A DNA stretch of 46,170 nucleotides from an uncultured delta proteobacterium. Lineage in GTDB: Bacteria; Desulfobacterota; Syntrophia; Syntrophales; Smithellaceae. The position numbers were made by a program, and so were the translations under genes. Below are positions 29,965-41,245 of the stretch, piece by piece. How positions within the stretch are numbered: position 1 is the stretch's first letter; every line of letters starts with the position of its first letter. The stretch spans positions 142,614 to 188,783 of the forward strand of contig CAIVQG010000057.1 in the NCBI GenBank assembly GCA_903907985.1, given 5' to 3'. The notes below the pieces were generated by a model, which made no database searches, was not told the DNA's origin, and worked only from the letters and a program-made list of their open reading frames with translations.

Positions 29965-30364
29965 GTTTTTCTTCTCCACAAGATATTTTCCGGTCTATGT
30001 GCCCAGACGGGCACTGTTGGCGCGATCCAGTTGAAGTTGTTGACCGGAGAGACCAGACTAAAGCAGACAAAATCCTTAAAATTCGTTATTTTCTCTGTTC
30101 GGTATTTTGCCGGTCAACACATTTGTATTTGGTGAAACAAACACTTACAACAAAAGTCTTACTGCATTATCTCTTTCACCAACTAAATGAAATTATGACG
30201 ATTGAATTTTGTGGCATAATGCCTAATTCCTATAGTCCACAATTGTACGCAACCTCTTCGTTTTACAATAACATTGACATGTAAGTCCTTTCTTTCTATA
30301 TATTCTTATATAAAAGTAGAATCTGATTAAGAGAGAGCAATCATTCCACATAATGAGAGGTCTT
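29965..30364. other. Gene-free region between att copy and MFS gene
   Basis: About 400 bp without a supported gene. A frame reading out of the att copy (LAGGSNPPRPT...) is the usual false ORF from a tRNA 3' end. A promoter for the MFS gene lies at 30274-30302. Confidence 0.55.
30274..30302 (+). promoter_or_regulatory. Sigma-70 promoter of the MFS gene
   Basis: TTGACA (30274-30279), 17-bp spacer, TATATA (30297-30302), 62 bp before the start codon. Confidence 0.8.
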
Positions 30365-31621
30365 ATGAAAAGTTCGTTCTCTCCTTACTACCGCTGGTGC
30401 ATATTCGCACTTTGTGCCATCATGTATATCATCTCCCAGTTTTGGCGGGTATCTAATGCAGTCATCGCCGGAGACCTGATCCATGATTTGAATCTTTCCT
30501 CGGAAAATCTCGGACTGCTGGGTGGCGCCTTTTTCTATAGCTTCGGTTTGGCCCAACTACCTATGGGACCATTGCTCGACCGCATCGGACCGCGTGTTGT
30601 CATCAGCTTGCTGGCCTGCATTGGAGCGGCAAGTGCAATTGTCTTTGCCCTCTCCAACAATGTTGCCATGGCGGTACTGGCACGTGCAGGAATCGGCATT
30701 GGCATGGCTGCAATGCTTATGGGGTCCTATAAAATATTTACCACATGGTTTTTACCCCATGAGTTTGCCACTCTCTCCGGCATGTTGGTTTCAATTGGTT
30801 ATCTGGGGGCCATTGGCGCCACTACCCCACTGGTCTGGCTGAGTGATACATTTGGTTGGCGCGGCGCCTTCATTTGCATGGCAGCGATCACTCTGTTAAT
30901 GGCTGCCACAATTTATCTGGTAGTCCGAGATCACCCGCCGCAAAAGGCTGGAACTTTACCGCATACCTCAACACCTACAACCGATATTTTCTCCGGACTG
31001 CGCACCGTTTTCAGTAGCGGCCCTTTCTGGAGACTGGTGCCCCTGGCATTCGCCTCCTATGGAGCGCTGATAAGCGTTCAGGGCTTATGGGGCGGTCCTT
31101 ACCTTATGCACACCTACGGCCTCAATAAAGCGGCTGCCAGCACTATCTTGCTGGCGATTCCCATCGGGGTCATTTGCGGCTCACCTTTGTGGGGGCACTG
31201 GTCCGACAAATTGGTACGACGTAAATTGCCAATTCTGCTGGGGCAAGGGGCCATGCTGCTGGTCTTTTCCAGCCTGGCCATGGATATGCAGTTACCTCAC
31301 TGGGGACTTTTGCTGCAATTCTGGTTATTGGGCTTGACTGGCGCCAGCAGTTTTGTTTTGTATGCACAAGTAAAAGAGACCTTTCCCTTATTCATCGTCG
31401 GAACCGCTCTTACTGCCCTGAATTTTTTTGTCGTCATGGGGGCGGCCATGTTCCAGCACATGATGGGGATTATTATAGCTAACTGGCAGCCATCCGTAAC
31501 GGGTACCTTGCCCTTTGCAGCCTACCAGTGGGGTTTCGGTGTCTCTGCCGCCCTGCTGGCCATGGCCTTAACAATATATATCGGCAGTCGTGACACCGGA
31601 CCGGAATTAACTCCATCATGA
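30365..31621 (+). CDS. Major facilitator superfamily transporter (418 aa)
   Basis: Twelve hydrophobic segments in two halves with the inter-helix loop motif PLLDRIGPRVVIS (G-x3-D-R-x-G-x-R) after segment 2 and the equivalent GHWSDKLVRRKLP in the second half. It is closest in style to the NarK/hexuronate (ACS) type; the substrate cannot be told. ATG 30365 has GAGAGG 4 nt upstream and is preferred over 30353. It is monocistronic, converging on the CBS gene with a bidirectional terminator between. Confidence 0.9.
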   Translation: MKSSFSPYYRWCIFALCAIMYIISQFWRVSNAVIAGDLIHDLNLSSENLGLLGGAFFYSFGLAQLPMGPLLDRIGPRVVISLLACIGAASAIVFALSNNVAMAVLARAGIGIGMAAMLMGSYKIFTTWFLPHEFATLSGMLVSIGYLGAIGATTPLVWLSDTFGWRGAFICMAAITLLMAATIYLVVRDHPPQKAGTLPHTSTPTTDIFSGLRTVFSSGPFWRLVPLAFASYGALISVQGLWGGPYLMHTYGLNKAAASTILLAIPIGVICGSPLWGHWSDKLVRRKLPILLGQGAMLLVFSSLAMDMQLPHWGLLLQFWLLGLTGASSFVLYAQVKETFPLFIVGTALTALNFFVVMGAAMFQHMMGIIIANWQPSVTGTLPFAAYQWGFGVSAALLAMALTIYIGSRDTGPELTPS

Positions 31622-31650
31622 TTGCTGTGCAAGGAGAAAAACACTCTTTT

Positions 31651-31684
31651 GCCGTAGGGAATTAGTATCCCCCACGTCCCATTA
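31651..31684 (+). repeat. Possible decayed tRNA-Lys att relic
   Basis: ATCCCCCACG-TCCCA with flanking similarity to the att T-arm and acceptor region, with several mismatches. It could be an older attachment scar or chance. Confidence 0.3.
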
Positions 31685-31689
31685 TAAAA

Positions 31690-31713
31690 AGAGCGTCCGA
31701 TAATGGACGTCCT
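31690..31713. terminator. Bidirectional terminator between MFS and CBS genes
   Basis: Stem AGAGCGTCC-GATAAT-GGACGTCCT with TTTT on the plus side and TTTTT on the minus side; one mismatch in the stem. Confidence 0.7.
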
Positions 31714-31793
31714 TTTCACTGTCTTTCCCGTGAAAACGGGAATCTCTCTGAGATTGTTTCTATAAATTCAATGGTCTCACAATCGTCAACATT

Positions 31794-32243
31794 TCACTTC
31801 AGCAGCGATCTTTTGGGTAGCAGGTGTATATACTTAATCTCGGCCTTGGTCTCTTCATATTGGAAGCCCAGTATATCCCGCATGGAAATAATGCCCACCA
31901 CCATTTTATCCTCAACTATCGGAAGATGTCTAATCATCTTCTTCTTCATTGTGTTGATGGCGTAATCCAAATCGTCATCCATAGTAGCTACGGCCACCTG
32001 TTGGGTCATGATATCCATGATCTTTTTATTTGTGAAAGTACCACCGTTCACGAAGCACTTTCTCACTATGTCCCTTTCAGTAATAATTCCAATCAACTCG
32101 TTCTTGTCATTACAGACTGGAAGTGCGCCCTTGTTGTGATAAGCCAGCTTCTGAATCGCTGCTGAAACAAATTCATCGGGCCCGACAGTGATTAAAGATT
32201 GACTTTTGAATCCCGTGACCTTCAACATATCCCGTATATTCAT
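31794..32243 (-). CDS. Two-CBS-domain protein (149 aa)
   Basis: Two CBS motifs in tandem: ITVGPDEFVSAAIQKLAYH... LIGIITERDIVRK and QQVAVATMDDDLDYAINTM... VGIISMRDILGF. Such pairs bind adenosine nucleotides and regulate partner enzymes or transporters. Starts after GGAGG, 6 nt spacing. It stands alone on the minus strand after a 207-bp gap. The partner is not evident, although the nearby energy-metabolism operon makes ATP/AMP sensing plausible. Confidence 0.9.
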   Translation of the reverse strand: MNIRDMLKVTGFKSQSLITVGPDEFVSAAIQKLAYHNKGALPVCNDKNELIGIITERDIVRKCFVNGGTFTNKKIMDIMTQQVAVATMDDDLDYAINTMKKKMIRHLPIVEDKMVVGIISMRDILGFQYEETKAEIKYIHLLPKRSLLK

Positions 32244-32450
32244 GTGTCGCCTCCTTTATCCAATGAAAAATGATACCTGTTTTGCTACAGGTTAAGATTT
32301 GTTTTCTTCTTAAACAATATTTGATAAATCCAGTATGCTCATTTGATAATCTGTAACAAAACAACTAACGCTTTGTTGGGAAATCATAACGATATTTCCG
32401 ATCTCCAGAAAAGCAGGAAATAGTTTCCGAAGCATCACACGCGCAGGAAG

Positions 32451-32645
32451 CTAGGAAGAATGATCGCTATCATTTCTCACTTTATTTAATAATTCTTCTA
32501 TTCTCCATAGTCGTTCCTGGAACGTGGCAATACCGAGAGCCGACTCTCTCGGGTGCAACTCTTCGATCTCTGCAATTCGGGAACGCAATTGCAGCACCAT
32601 TTCTTCAGTCAAAACCATTAACAATGATCGTTCAAACTTATTCAT
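32451..32645 (-). CDS. Small hypothetical protein (64 aa)
   Basis: Helical protein (LTEEMVLQLRSRIAEIEELHPRESALGIATFQERLWRIEELLN), follows the cytidylate-kinase-like gene by 22 bp, probably the end of the ATPase operon. No family recognised. Start MNKFERS with GGGATAGGG directly before it; internal ATGs at codons 10 and 16 are alternatives. Confidence 0.55.
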   Translation of the reverse strand: MNKFERSLLMVLTEEMVLQLRSRIAEIEELHPRESALGIATFQERLWRIEELLNKVRNDSDHSS

Positions 32646-32667
32646 CCCTATCCCGCCGTGTCATTCT

Positions 32668-33483
32668 TTACGATGCCATTTTCCTTTGTTTGTCCCGAAT
32701 CAATTTCCATTCCAGATAAGCCTTTTTAATCGAATCGGCTGCGGACTCGACGCTTAAATGCTTCATGTTGATCAGCATATCGTAATGTTCCGGTTTGTTA
32801 ATATCTTCATTAAAGTATTTCCGGATGAACGCAATCTGATTAGTGTCATAGTCCATGACATACTTTCTTGCATCCTCAGGCGGGACCCTGCTGTCACGGA
32901 CAACATTCTCAACCCGCAACTCCAGCGGCGCGATGATCCTAACCCGGAAGGCCTCATCACCGAGAATAAAGTTGGCTCCACGGCCAATTAAAATTATATT
33001 ACCATGTATTGCCAATGTATGGATGACCATAGACAGATGCCGCATATATTCATTGGGCCAGATATGCCGCGATTCAAAAAACGAACTGATCATGCTGTCC
33101 ATAAAGGAAATACTTTTTTCATCCAATGATTTGATTACCTTGTCGCTTATATGGGCGCTTTCAGCAACCTGATGGATCAATTCACTGCCGTACATGTTGA
33201 TGTTAAGATCAGTCGCCAGAATCCGGCCGATCCAGCCACCGCCTGCGCCGGCTTCACTCGAAAGCGTAATGACATGACCGGGCTGTCCTTTTTTCTCCTT
33301 TTTCCAGCGCCCAATCTCATCATCTACCAATTTATTAAGATCCTTGTCGCGCAGTTTGATGTCCCTTGTATAGTCCGCACAGTTGACATCAAACAAGGCA
33401 TTCGATTTGACCCGGTAACGCTTCGTGCAGTTCTCGCGCCAGGCACAAATAACACATATTCTTTTGTCCGATCCCGTAGTCAT
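32668..33483 (-). CDS. Cytidylate kinase-like family protein (271 aa)
   Basis: Cytidylate_kin2-type protein. The P-loop-like segment ITLSSEAGAGGGWIGRILA is modified compared with true CMP kinase; then YGSELIHQVAE, NIILIGRGANFIL and FRVRIIAPLELRVENV follow the kinase fold. The N-terminal 45 residues hold four cysteines (CVICAWRENC...NCADY) that could bind zinc or an Fe-S cluster. ATG 33483 has GGGAGG 6 nt upstream. It follows atpG by 30 bp and is likely co-transcribed with the N-ATPase genes; a nucleotide-linked regulatory role is only inferred. Confidence 0.8.
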   Translation of the reverse strand: MTTGSDKRICVICAWRENCTKRYRVKSNALFDVNCADYTRDIKLRDKDLNKLVDDEIGRWKKEKKGQPGHVITLSSEAGAGGGWIGRILATDLNINMYGSELIHQVAESAHISDKVIKSLDEKSISFMDSMISSFFESRHIWPNEYMRHLSMVIHTLAIHGNIILIGRGANFILGDEAFRVRIIAPLELRVENVVRDSRVPPEDARKYVMDYDTNQIAFIRKYFNEDINKPEHYDMLINMKHLSVESAADSIKKAYLEWKLIRDKQRKMAS

Positions 33484-33513
33484 AATCAACCTCCCTTTCT
33501 TTTAAAAAAACAA

Positions 33514-34404
33514 CTACCCTGTCTGCTCCTGCAAAGCCTCAAAACCGGCTACAATATCAAGCAACTCCTCCGTTATCGTCATCTGACGCGTGCGGTGAAA
33601 CTGAACATGAAGATCAACCAGTTGCTCTTCAATATTCTTTTCCGCGTTCTGCATGGAGGCCAGGCGGCTCGCATTTTCACTGGCCAGGGATTCGGCAAAC
33701 GCTCTGTATAGAGAAACAAAAAGATATTCCCGAATCAGTGAAGAAAAGATCTGGTCGCCATCCATCCGGAAAATAGGTAATGACTTGGAATCCCATTTTT
33801 TTTTGGCAATTTCCGTGAGCCAGTCTATGTTGACGGGCAATAGCTGAAGCATGTGGGGATGATAAGTCGCTCCGGTCACATATTCATTATAAAACAACAG
33901 AAAATGATCAATGTTGTTGCGAAAATGCCACTCGTCAATGACCATGATAATTTCCTGCACCAGCGACGTGATGCCCGCCGTGGAACTAGGCGTACTCATC
34001 AACTCGTCTACGGGCTGCCCGGAGTCTTCTACATAGTCCGACACGCGCGCACCAACGGACAGCACTTTGCGGTTTTCTTTTTTAACACCGCTGTTTTTAA
34101 CATAGTCCAGCATAAATACTGATATCTGTTCATTGAGTTGTCCGCACAGCCCCTGATCAGACCCGAAAACAATGACCCCCAGGCGTTTTATCTTCGTATT
34201 TTTCCGGCGCATTGTCGCACCCATACGTTCTTTGAGCACAATCTGCAAGCCCATTTCGACCGTCCGGTTGTAATCGCGCAGTGAATCCACCGCCCGCTGA
34301 TATTGACGAATGCTCACAGCCGCAAGTGCTTTCATCGTCTTGACGACTGATAAAAGGTCACCCGCGCTTTTCATTCTTCTTTTCAGGGACTCAGTTGTTT
34401 GCAT
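33514..34404 (-). CDS. atpG: N-ATPase gamma subunit (296 aa)
   Basis: Central stalk of F1. Conserved N-terminal helix ([36 protein letters not shown]) and C-terminal helix ([17 protein letters not shown]). It is more divergent than the bacterial F-type gamma, as usual in N-ATPases. ATG 34404 is chosen with GAGGA before it; it overlaps the atpA stop by 14 bp. Confidence 0.93.
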   Translation of the reverse strand: MQTTESLKRRMKSAGDLLSVVKTMKALAAVSIRQYQRAVDSLRDYNRTVEMGLQIVLKERMGATMRRKNTKIKRLGVIVFGSDQGLCGQLNEQISVFMLDYVKNSGVKKENRKVLSVGARVSDYVEDSGQPVDELMSTPSSTAGITSLVQEIIMVIDEWHFRNNIDHFLLFYNEYVTGATYHPHMLQLLPVNIDWLTEIAKKKWDSKSLPIFRMDGDQIFSSLIREYLFVSLYRAFAESLASENASRLASMQNAEKNIEEQLVDLHVQFHRTRQMTITEELLDIVAGFEALQEQTG

Positions 34405-35959
34405 TTGCTTCCTCAATCTCTTCAAACGGTTGAATGGTAGGTTTGATTTTATTCATAATGCTGTCGCGATCCTCTATATTCATTTTCTTGCCCTCTTCAA
34501 TCCGCGAACACAACTCCGGCAGTTGCTCATTGACTGTTTCCAGAAGGCGATTCTCAACCTCACGAATTTTCTCTATCGGAACAAGATCGAGAGCTCCTCC
34601 AGTTACTGAAAGCAGAGAGGCGATCTGTTCAGAGGCACGTAAAGGCCTGTATTGTCCCTGTTTCAGAATTTCACGAACCCGCCAACCTCTCTCCAGCGTC
34701 CGGCGGGTAGATTCATCAAGCCTTGTGCCGAAACGGGAGAAGGATTCCAACTCCTCAAATTGCGAATATGACAGACGCAGATCACCGGCCACCGAACGGT
34801 AGGCCGGCAACTGTGTTTTGCCGCCCACGCGGGAAACCGATTTGCCGACATCGACGGCCGGCAGGATGCCCTTGCTAAAAAGCACCGGAGAGAGATAAAT
34901 CTGCCCGTCCGTAATGGAAATCAGATTGGTCGGAATGTAAGATGACATGTCCTGAGCTTCCGTTTCGGTAATCGGCAATGACGTCAACGATCCGCCGCCC
35001 AATTCCGGCTTCATATGCGTGGAGCGCTCCAGCAAACGGGAGTGGATATAAAAAATATCACCGGGGAAAGCTTCTCTTCCGGGAGGTCGTCGCAAAAGCA
35101 GTGATACTTCACGATAGGCCCGTGCGTGTGATGTCAGATCATCATAGATAATCAAAACGTCCCTGCCCTGCTCAACGAAATACTCTCCCATGCTCGTTGC
35201 CGCATAAGGCGCGATAAACTGCAGGCCCGGAGTGTCTTCTCCGGTAGCCACCACTACAATGCATGATCCCATAACCCCGTGATCCCGCAAATCGGCAATC
35301 ACCTTGGCTACATCCGCACTTTTCTTGCCAACGGCGCAGTAGATAGAAATGATACCTGTTTCCTTCTGATTGATAATCGTATCCACGGCAATAGCTGTTT
35401 TGCCGGTCATTCTGTCGCCCAAAATCAATTCACGCTGGCCGCGCCCCACAGGAATGAGCGCGTCAATCACTTTGATGCCCGTCTGCAACGGTACAGTAAC
35501 CGGCGCACGGTCCATAACCGCCGGCGCTGGTCTTTCCACAGGCAGACGCATGACGGTATTGACTTCACCCAGACCGTCCAGCGGGCGTCCGAGGGGATCG
35601 ACCACCCTTCCCAAAAGTCCTTCTCCTACTGGCACATCGAGCACGCGCTTGGTGCGCTGCACTTCCGAACCCACCTGCAGGTACTCACTGGGATCCAGAA
35701 GAATAACGCCGATCTCCTTCGGATCGATATTAAAAACCAGCCCCATATAATTTCCTGCAAAGCGAACCAGTTCCTCCGCGCGGATATTCGGCAGGCCGCT
35801 TACCCGGGCAATATCACGACCGACAAATTCCACCTGTCCTACTTCATATTGCCGAAGTTCCGGATTCTGCTCATCCAGGACTTTTTCCATGGTGTCAAAT
35901 GTATCGTCCAGGAAGGTTTTTAATTCCCGATTTTCCACCTTACTAACCTCTGCATTCAT
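34391..35959 (-). CDS. atpA: N-ATPase alpha subunit (522 aa)
   Basis: F1 alpha subunit with Walker [10 protein letters not shown], the conserved [10 protein letters not shown] before it, and the C-terminal helical domain. ATG 35959 after AGGAGG is chosen; the frame extends upstream to 36034 but that part has no family match. It is a non-catalytic nucleotide-binding subunit that forms the hexamer with beta. Confidence 0.95.
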   Translation of the reverse strand: MNAEVSKVENRELKTFLDDTFDTMEKVLDEQNPELRQYEVGQVEFVGRDIARVSGLPNIRAEELVRFAGNYMGLVFNIDPKEIGVILLDPSEYLQVGSEVQRTKRVLDVPVGEGLLGRVVDPLGRPLDGLGEVNTVMRLPVERPAPAVMDRAPVTVPLQTGIKVIDALIPVGRGQRELILGDRMTGKTAIAVDTIINQKETGIISIYCAVGKKSADVAKVIADLRDHGVMGSCIVVVATGEDTPGLQFIAPYAATSMGEYFVEQGRDVLIIYDDLTSHARAYREVSLLLRRPPGREAFPGDIFYIHSRLLERSTHMKPELGGGSLTSLPITETEAQDMSSYIPTNLISITDGQIYLSPVLFSKGILPAVDVGKSVSRVGGKTQLPAYRSVAGDLRLSYSQFEELESFSRFGTRLDESTRRTLERGWRVREILKQGQYRPLRASEQIASLLSVTGGALDLVPIEKIREVENRLLETVNEQLPELCSRIEEGKKMNIEDRDSIMNKIKPTIQPFEEIEEANANN

Positions 35960-36023
35960 TCTACGCCTCCTGACATTATTCCTGCCATGCTTTTCGACAA
36001 TCTCTCCTTCAGCCGATAGTCTT

Positions 36024-36794
36024 TCATGCCGCATGAGCCTCTTTCTGGAGGGTTTCAGTCAAACTTTCCACCAGGAGCTCCAGGTATTCATTAAGACTCC
36101 AGGCGATTTTATGACCGTTCACCCTCAATTCAATGCCCGACACAATATCCGGCTCAAGCAGGTAACGGATCGTAAAACCGTCGGTGATCTGTTTTTTCAA
36201 TACTTCCTCAATCTTAACCTGTCTCGGAACGGGTATGTCGAAAGCGCTCTGGATGGTCACACGATTGCCACCTCCGCTGATTGCTTTGCGGATGGAGACG
36301 CTTTTTTCCTCATCAAGTTCCTGAACACGCCGTAGAAATTCGTCAACAATCCGTTCCTCCAGATCGACATCCGCCAAATCGCTCAAGGCCTTGCGCGCCG
36401 TGGCATACAATTGTTTAGCCGCCCGCTGGCGCAGATCATAGAAAAAGGCATCCTGCTCGCGAATCAGCATATCCTGCCAGCGTGTTTTTACCTGATCTAC
36501 TTCCGCGCGTACTTTTTCCATCAGTTCCTTGCGCTTGGCATCGGCAGCCATCGTTGCCTCGTTGAGCATCTGTTCCTTCTTCTCATTGAGCAACTGGTTG
36601 CGCTTTTCATAATGTTCAGCTGCCTCACCGGCCTTGGCTTTCAACTCTTCGGCTTCGGCAAAACGCGCGGCTATTTTTGCTTCCCGGTCATCCATGGCCT
36701 TGATAATCCGCCCATATAGAAAGCGTTTCAGCAAGTACATGAGCAGGAGGAAATTAAAGATTTGCGCTAAAAAAACAAACCAGTCGATATGCAT
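36024..36794 (-). CDS. atpF: N-ATPase b subunit with delta-like C-terminal extension (256 aa)
   Basis: Membrane anchor at the N-terminus ([21 protein letters not shown]), a long charged stalk (30-150) and a C-terminal part (about 160-256) that resembles the delta subunit, with the segment [25 protein letters not shown]. No separate atpH is present in the operon, so this subunit probably provides both the peripheral stalk and the delta connector, as described for N-ATPases. Confidence 0.88.
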   Translation of the reverse strand: MHIDWFVFLAQIFNFLLLMYLLKRFLYGRIIKAMDDREAKIAARFAEAEELKAKAGEAAEHYEKRNQLLNEKKEQMLNEATMAADAKRKELMEKVRAEVDQVKTRWQDMLIREQDAFFYDLRQRAAKQLYATARKALSDLADVDLEERIVDEFLRRVQELDEEKSVSIRKAISGGGNRVTIQSAFDIPVPRQVKIEEVLKKQITDGFTIRYLLEPDIVSGIELRVNGHKIAWSLNEYLELLVESLTETLQKEAHAA

Positions 36795-36806
36795 GGATCA
36801 TCCCCC

Positions 36807-37073
36807 TCACTTTATAATGAAACTCCAGAAAGGATTGGCGAAAATCAGAATCATGGCAATAACGAAGCAATAGATGGCGATGGATTCAATCATGGCCAAC
36901 CCGACAAACAATGTTCTGGTTAGAGAATTCCTCTCATCCGGCTGCTGGGCAATCGCTGCCAGTGCCTGAGCGATTGCCTGTCCCATACCCAGCCCGGGGC
37001 CAATTGAACCGATCCCCATTACCAAACCTGCACCGATAATCGAGGCCATCGCGACGAGACTTACTTTGTCCAT
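36807..37073 (-). CDS. atpE: N-ATPase c-ring subunit (88 aa)
   Basis: Two-helix proteolipid. Helix 1 has the GAGLVMGIGSIGPGLGMGQ glycine pattern, helix 2 the ion-binding E63-S64 and Y68 (AMIESIAIYCFVIA), as in Na+-binding c subunits. Aligned without gaps to the Ilyobacter c subunit, the position of the Na+ ligand Q32 is a methionine (M30) here, and T67 is I65. It is 12 bp before atpF. Confidence 0.93.
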   Translation of the reverse strand: MDKVSLVAMASIIGAGLVMGIGSIGPGLGMGQAIAQALAAIAQQPDERNSLTRTLFVGLAMIESIAIYCFVIAMILIFANPFWSFIIK

Positions 37074-37100
37074 AAAAACTCCTCCTTTAATTTCATTTTA

Positions 37101-37826
37101 TCAGGCTGTAGAGCCTTCTTTCTTTACTTCTTCATGCACTTCATCCTCAGCGGAAAGCGCGGAGGCTATATAGACCATGGAAAGGATTGAGAAGATATAA
37201 GCCTGAATCACACCGATCAGAAGCCCCAGTATCTGCATGACAACCGGGAATAGAAAGGGTGTAACCGCCAGCAATATTCCGATTACTTTTTCATGACTCA
37301 TAATATTACCAAAAAGTCGAACGGTCAGGGCCAGCGTCCGCGACAATTCACCCATCACATGGAAAGGGAAAAAAATAAACGTCGGTTGAAAATATTCCTT
37401 TACATAATGAAAAATGCCGTTGCGTGATATTCCGTAGTATGGCACGGCAATAAATACACAGGTAGCCAGTGCTGCTGTAGTCGTTATGGATGACGTCGGC
37501 GCAACAAATCCCGGCACAATTACCAGCACATTGGAGACACAGATAAATAGAAAGAGCGTACCGACCAGAGGGACATAATGATCCGCGCCCTTTTTCGTCA
37601 TCTCACTGATTTCACCGCGAATGATGGAAATAATCACTTCCAGAAGATGCTGCCACCGCGACACATTCATCTCCGAAGACAGGTTGCGTGTAATCAGCCA
37701 GGAGCCGACAACCAGAATGGCCATCACCAGCCATGTATACAGAATCGTCACATTAAGCGTGATAAACATCCAACTCCAGATAATCACCTGATCCGGGCTG
37801 ATTTGATTGAGAGATACAACTTCCAT
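37101..37826 (-). CDS. atpB: N-ATPase a subunit (241 aa)
   Basis: Membrane stator that passes ions to the c-ring. Several hydrophobic helices; the essential arginine lies in LSRTLALTVRLFGNIMSHE (R of VRLFGN), and the C-terminal helix (ILGLLIGVIQAYIFSILSMVYIA) is conserved. It is shorter than the bacterial F-type subunit, as expected for N-ATPases. Confidence 0.93.
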   Translation of the reverse strand: MEVVSLNQISPDQVIIWSWMFITLNVTILYTWLVMAILVVGSWLITRNLSSEMNVSRWQHLLEVIISIIRGEISEMTKKGADHYVPLVGTLFLFICVSNVLVIVPGFVAPTSSITTTAALATCVFIAVPYYGISRNGIFHYVKEYFQPTFIFFPFHVMGELSRTLALTVRLFGNIMSHEKVIGILLAVTPFLFPVVMQILGLLIGVIQAYIFSILSMVYIASALSAEDEVHEEVKKEGSTA

Positions 37827-37864
37827 AGAAACTCCTTTAACAGTTGATCAACACCTGCCATCTT

Positions 37865-38158
37865 TCAACGAATGGCCTCCGCCGTCTTTTGCGGCCCGAA
37901 ATGATGCGTCAGGATTTTGCGCATCGCCACAAATCCGATCATGGCTACGGCCAGCCTTTCCCAATGCCCATCCGCAAGCAGAAAGTAAAATGCCGTTAAA
38001 ACAACCGCCAGACGTAATACATAACTAATCATGAGCAGTCGTAAACGGCTTTCCGTCTGCGCCAATCGGCTCACGGTCTGCCACAGGCTCATAAAATAAA
38101 AAGCCCCCAGAACCAGTCCCACGGCCAACATAAGAATTAGGATAACCATCGTATTCAT
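37865..38158 (-). CDS. atpR: N-ATPase accessory membrane protein AtpR (97 aa)
   Basis: Small protein with three hydrophobic helices (ILILMLAVGLVLGAFYFMSL, MISYVLRLAVVLTAFYFLLA, LAVAMIGFVAMRKIL), the pattern of AtpR, a protein specific to N-ATPase operons. Charged residues R and E between the helices are conserved in the group. ATG 38158 is chosen; a TTG at 38179 lies upstream. It sits between atpQ and atpB. Confidence 0.85.
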   Translation of the reverse strand: MNTMVILILMLAVGLVLGAFYFMSLWQTVSRLAQTESRLRLLMISYVLRLAVVLTAFYFLLADGHWERLAVAMIGFVAMRKILTHHFGPQKTAEAIR

Positions 38159-38165
38159 ATTTATT

Positions 38166-38498
38166 TCATTCCTCTTCAATAATCCTGCTGCGTATCTTTC
38201 TCACCCAGTAGGCGGCATTGATGCATCCGACAATAACGCCCAGAACCAGAAACATCAGAGCCCAGGAATACTGGCTGGGCCAGGTACGGTCTATCCAAAG
38301 CCCGAGGGCAACTCCAATCAGCGAGGGAATGGCCACCGCCCATCCGATGATACCGAACATGCCCAGGCCAAACCAGACCGTCTCATTTTTATGTTTGAGG
38401 CCTTTGATTCGCAGAGCCTCCCTCTGGGCGACCTTTTCGGTGAAATGATCCGCTGCCTTCCGGCGCCGTGAATCGGATGTCCGTCTTATTTCAACCAT
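38166..38498 (-). CDS. atpQ: N-ATPase accessory membrane protein AtpQ (110 aa)
   Basis: AtpI/AtpZ-like protein: a basic N-terminus (1-40), then two helices (LGMFGIIGWAVAIPSLIGVALGLW and ALMFLVLGVIVGCINAAYWV) separated by DRTWPS. It occupies the atpQ place after atpC. Ribosome site AGGGAG. Confidence 0.85.
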   Translation of the reverse strand: MVEIRRTSDSRRRKAADHFTEKVAQREALRIKGLKHKNETVWFGLGMFGIIGWAVAIPSLIGVALGLWIDRTWPSQYSWALMFLVLGVIVGCINAAYWVRKIRSRIIEEE

Positions 38499-38552
38499 GC
38501 TTTTATGCTCCCTAATATTTACGCAATCACAGCTGGGCGTTTTAGCGCACAG

Positions 38553-40311
<1,759 letters not shown>

Positions 40312-40315
40312 TCAA

Positions 40316-40780
40316 TCACCTCGTCTTTTTTTTCTTGGAACTATCCTTCATTAGCGTTACGTATTTCTCCGTCAAGGCATAGGAAATATAGTCAAACATA
40401 AGAATTGTGCGCGTCAGAGAATCCATTGCCTGCATTTGCTCAACTACCGTGATAAATAAGGCTTGAAATTCCGCATAAAGCCAAATGTGGCGCCGCATAA
40501 GAACAATTGCGTAAAGAGCTTCATGGAGGGGAATGCCGGCATTAAATAGCGATTCGGCAAATTTACCCATAAAATTGCTGATGGCTGTAAAGGGATCCTT
40601 GGCGGTATATACGCGGCTTAACTGCTGATAAAATTCTACCGCCTGAGGAATGATCTTATCTTCATCCAAGTTGTGATAATAAGGAGTTTTGGGATTGCGG
40701 GCAACATCCTTAACCCATTGCCGGGCAATCGACTCCGCATTATTTGCCATCAGATCTAGCAACTTCAATGATGCCAGCAT
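40316..40780 (-). CDS. RsbRD N-terminal-like sensor protein (154 aa)
   Basis: All-helical protein matching the RsbRD_N sensor domain (LDLMANNAESIARQWVKDVARNPKTPYYHNLDEDKI; FMGKFAESLFNAGIPLHEALYAIVLMRRHIW), without the STAS output domain. ATG 40780 after AAGGAG is chosen over a longer frame to 40813. First gene of the ATPase operon, directly behind the sigma-54 promoter. It might sense a redox or membrane signal for the operon; the mechanism is not known. Confidence 0.8.
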   Translation of the reverse strand: MLASLKLLDLMANNAESIARQWVKDVARNPKTPYYHNLDEDKIIPQAVEFYQQLSRVYTAKDPFTAISNFMGKFAESLFNAGIPLHEALYAIVLMRRHIWLYAEFQALFITVVEQMQAMDSLTRTILMFDYISYALTEKYVTLMKDSSKKKKTR

Positions 40781-41245
40781 GCACGTCTCCTTTCCCCAGA
40801 AAAAGATTTGCAACCGTTATCGCTTTCTCTTCATCAGAGCAACAGGCGTGCCACCGGGCAGAAAAATATTGAAAGGAGTCTTTTGAATGAATCACATTTT
40901 GTTTAGGGGGACGGCATTCCTCCGACGGTAATTCCCGCAAGGAGAACAATCTCCAGATGGTGCTTTGCAGGGTGTGCCCTGGTTAGAAGCGCAGTGAAAA
41001 GTCCAACGATCTGCCGATGAAAGGCATGATTCCTCATCACTTCGTTAGCAAAATGCTATAAATATGATCTATAAAGGATGGAATGTTTTACTGAAATATT
41101 GAAGATATTGGCTTGTGAAAAAATATGCTCTGGTGAACTTCAAGTCATCCCCAATATTTGTTTTCTATCCAGCAATTACAAAATATTGAGGAAATACGGA
41201 GCAATGAAACCGGCGACTCTTTGGTCACCAGCTGCGACCTAAACG
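40781..41245. other. Regulatory intergenic region between response regulator and ATPase operon
   Basis: 465 bp without a supported gene. It holds the sigma-54 promoter (40839-40853) and two small inverted repeats that could be enhancer sites, GGAGA-N4-TCTCC near 40940-40953 and CAGGG-N4-CCCTG near 40968-40981. Confidence 0.55.
40839..40853 (-). promoter_or_regulatory. Sigma-54 promoter of the RsbRD-atpDCQRBEFAG operon
   Basis: Minus strand TGGCACGCCTGTTGC, an exact fit to the -24/-12 consensus TGGCACG-N4-TTGC with correct GG to GC spacing. It lies 59 bp upstream of the first ATG. A sigma-54 response regulator is encoded just upstream. Confidence 0.87.

Noticed and set aside
29931-30284. 117-residue ORF beginning near the att copy
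   Set aside because: It reads out of the tRNA 3' end (LAGGSNPPRPT), a common false start. No ribosome site or recognisable domain.
35279-35923. 214-residue plus-strand ORF opposite atpA
   Set aside because: Shadow of the alpha subunit gene with low-complexity His/Arg-rich content.
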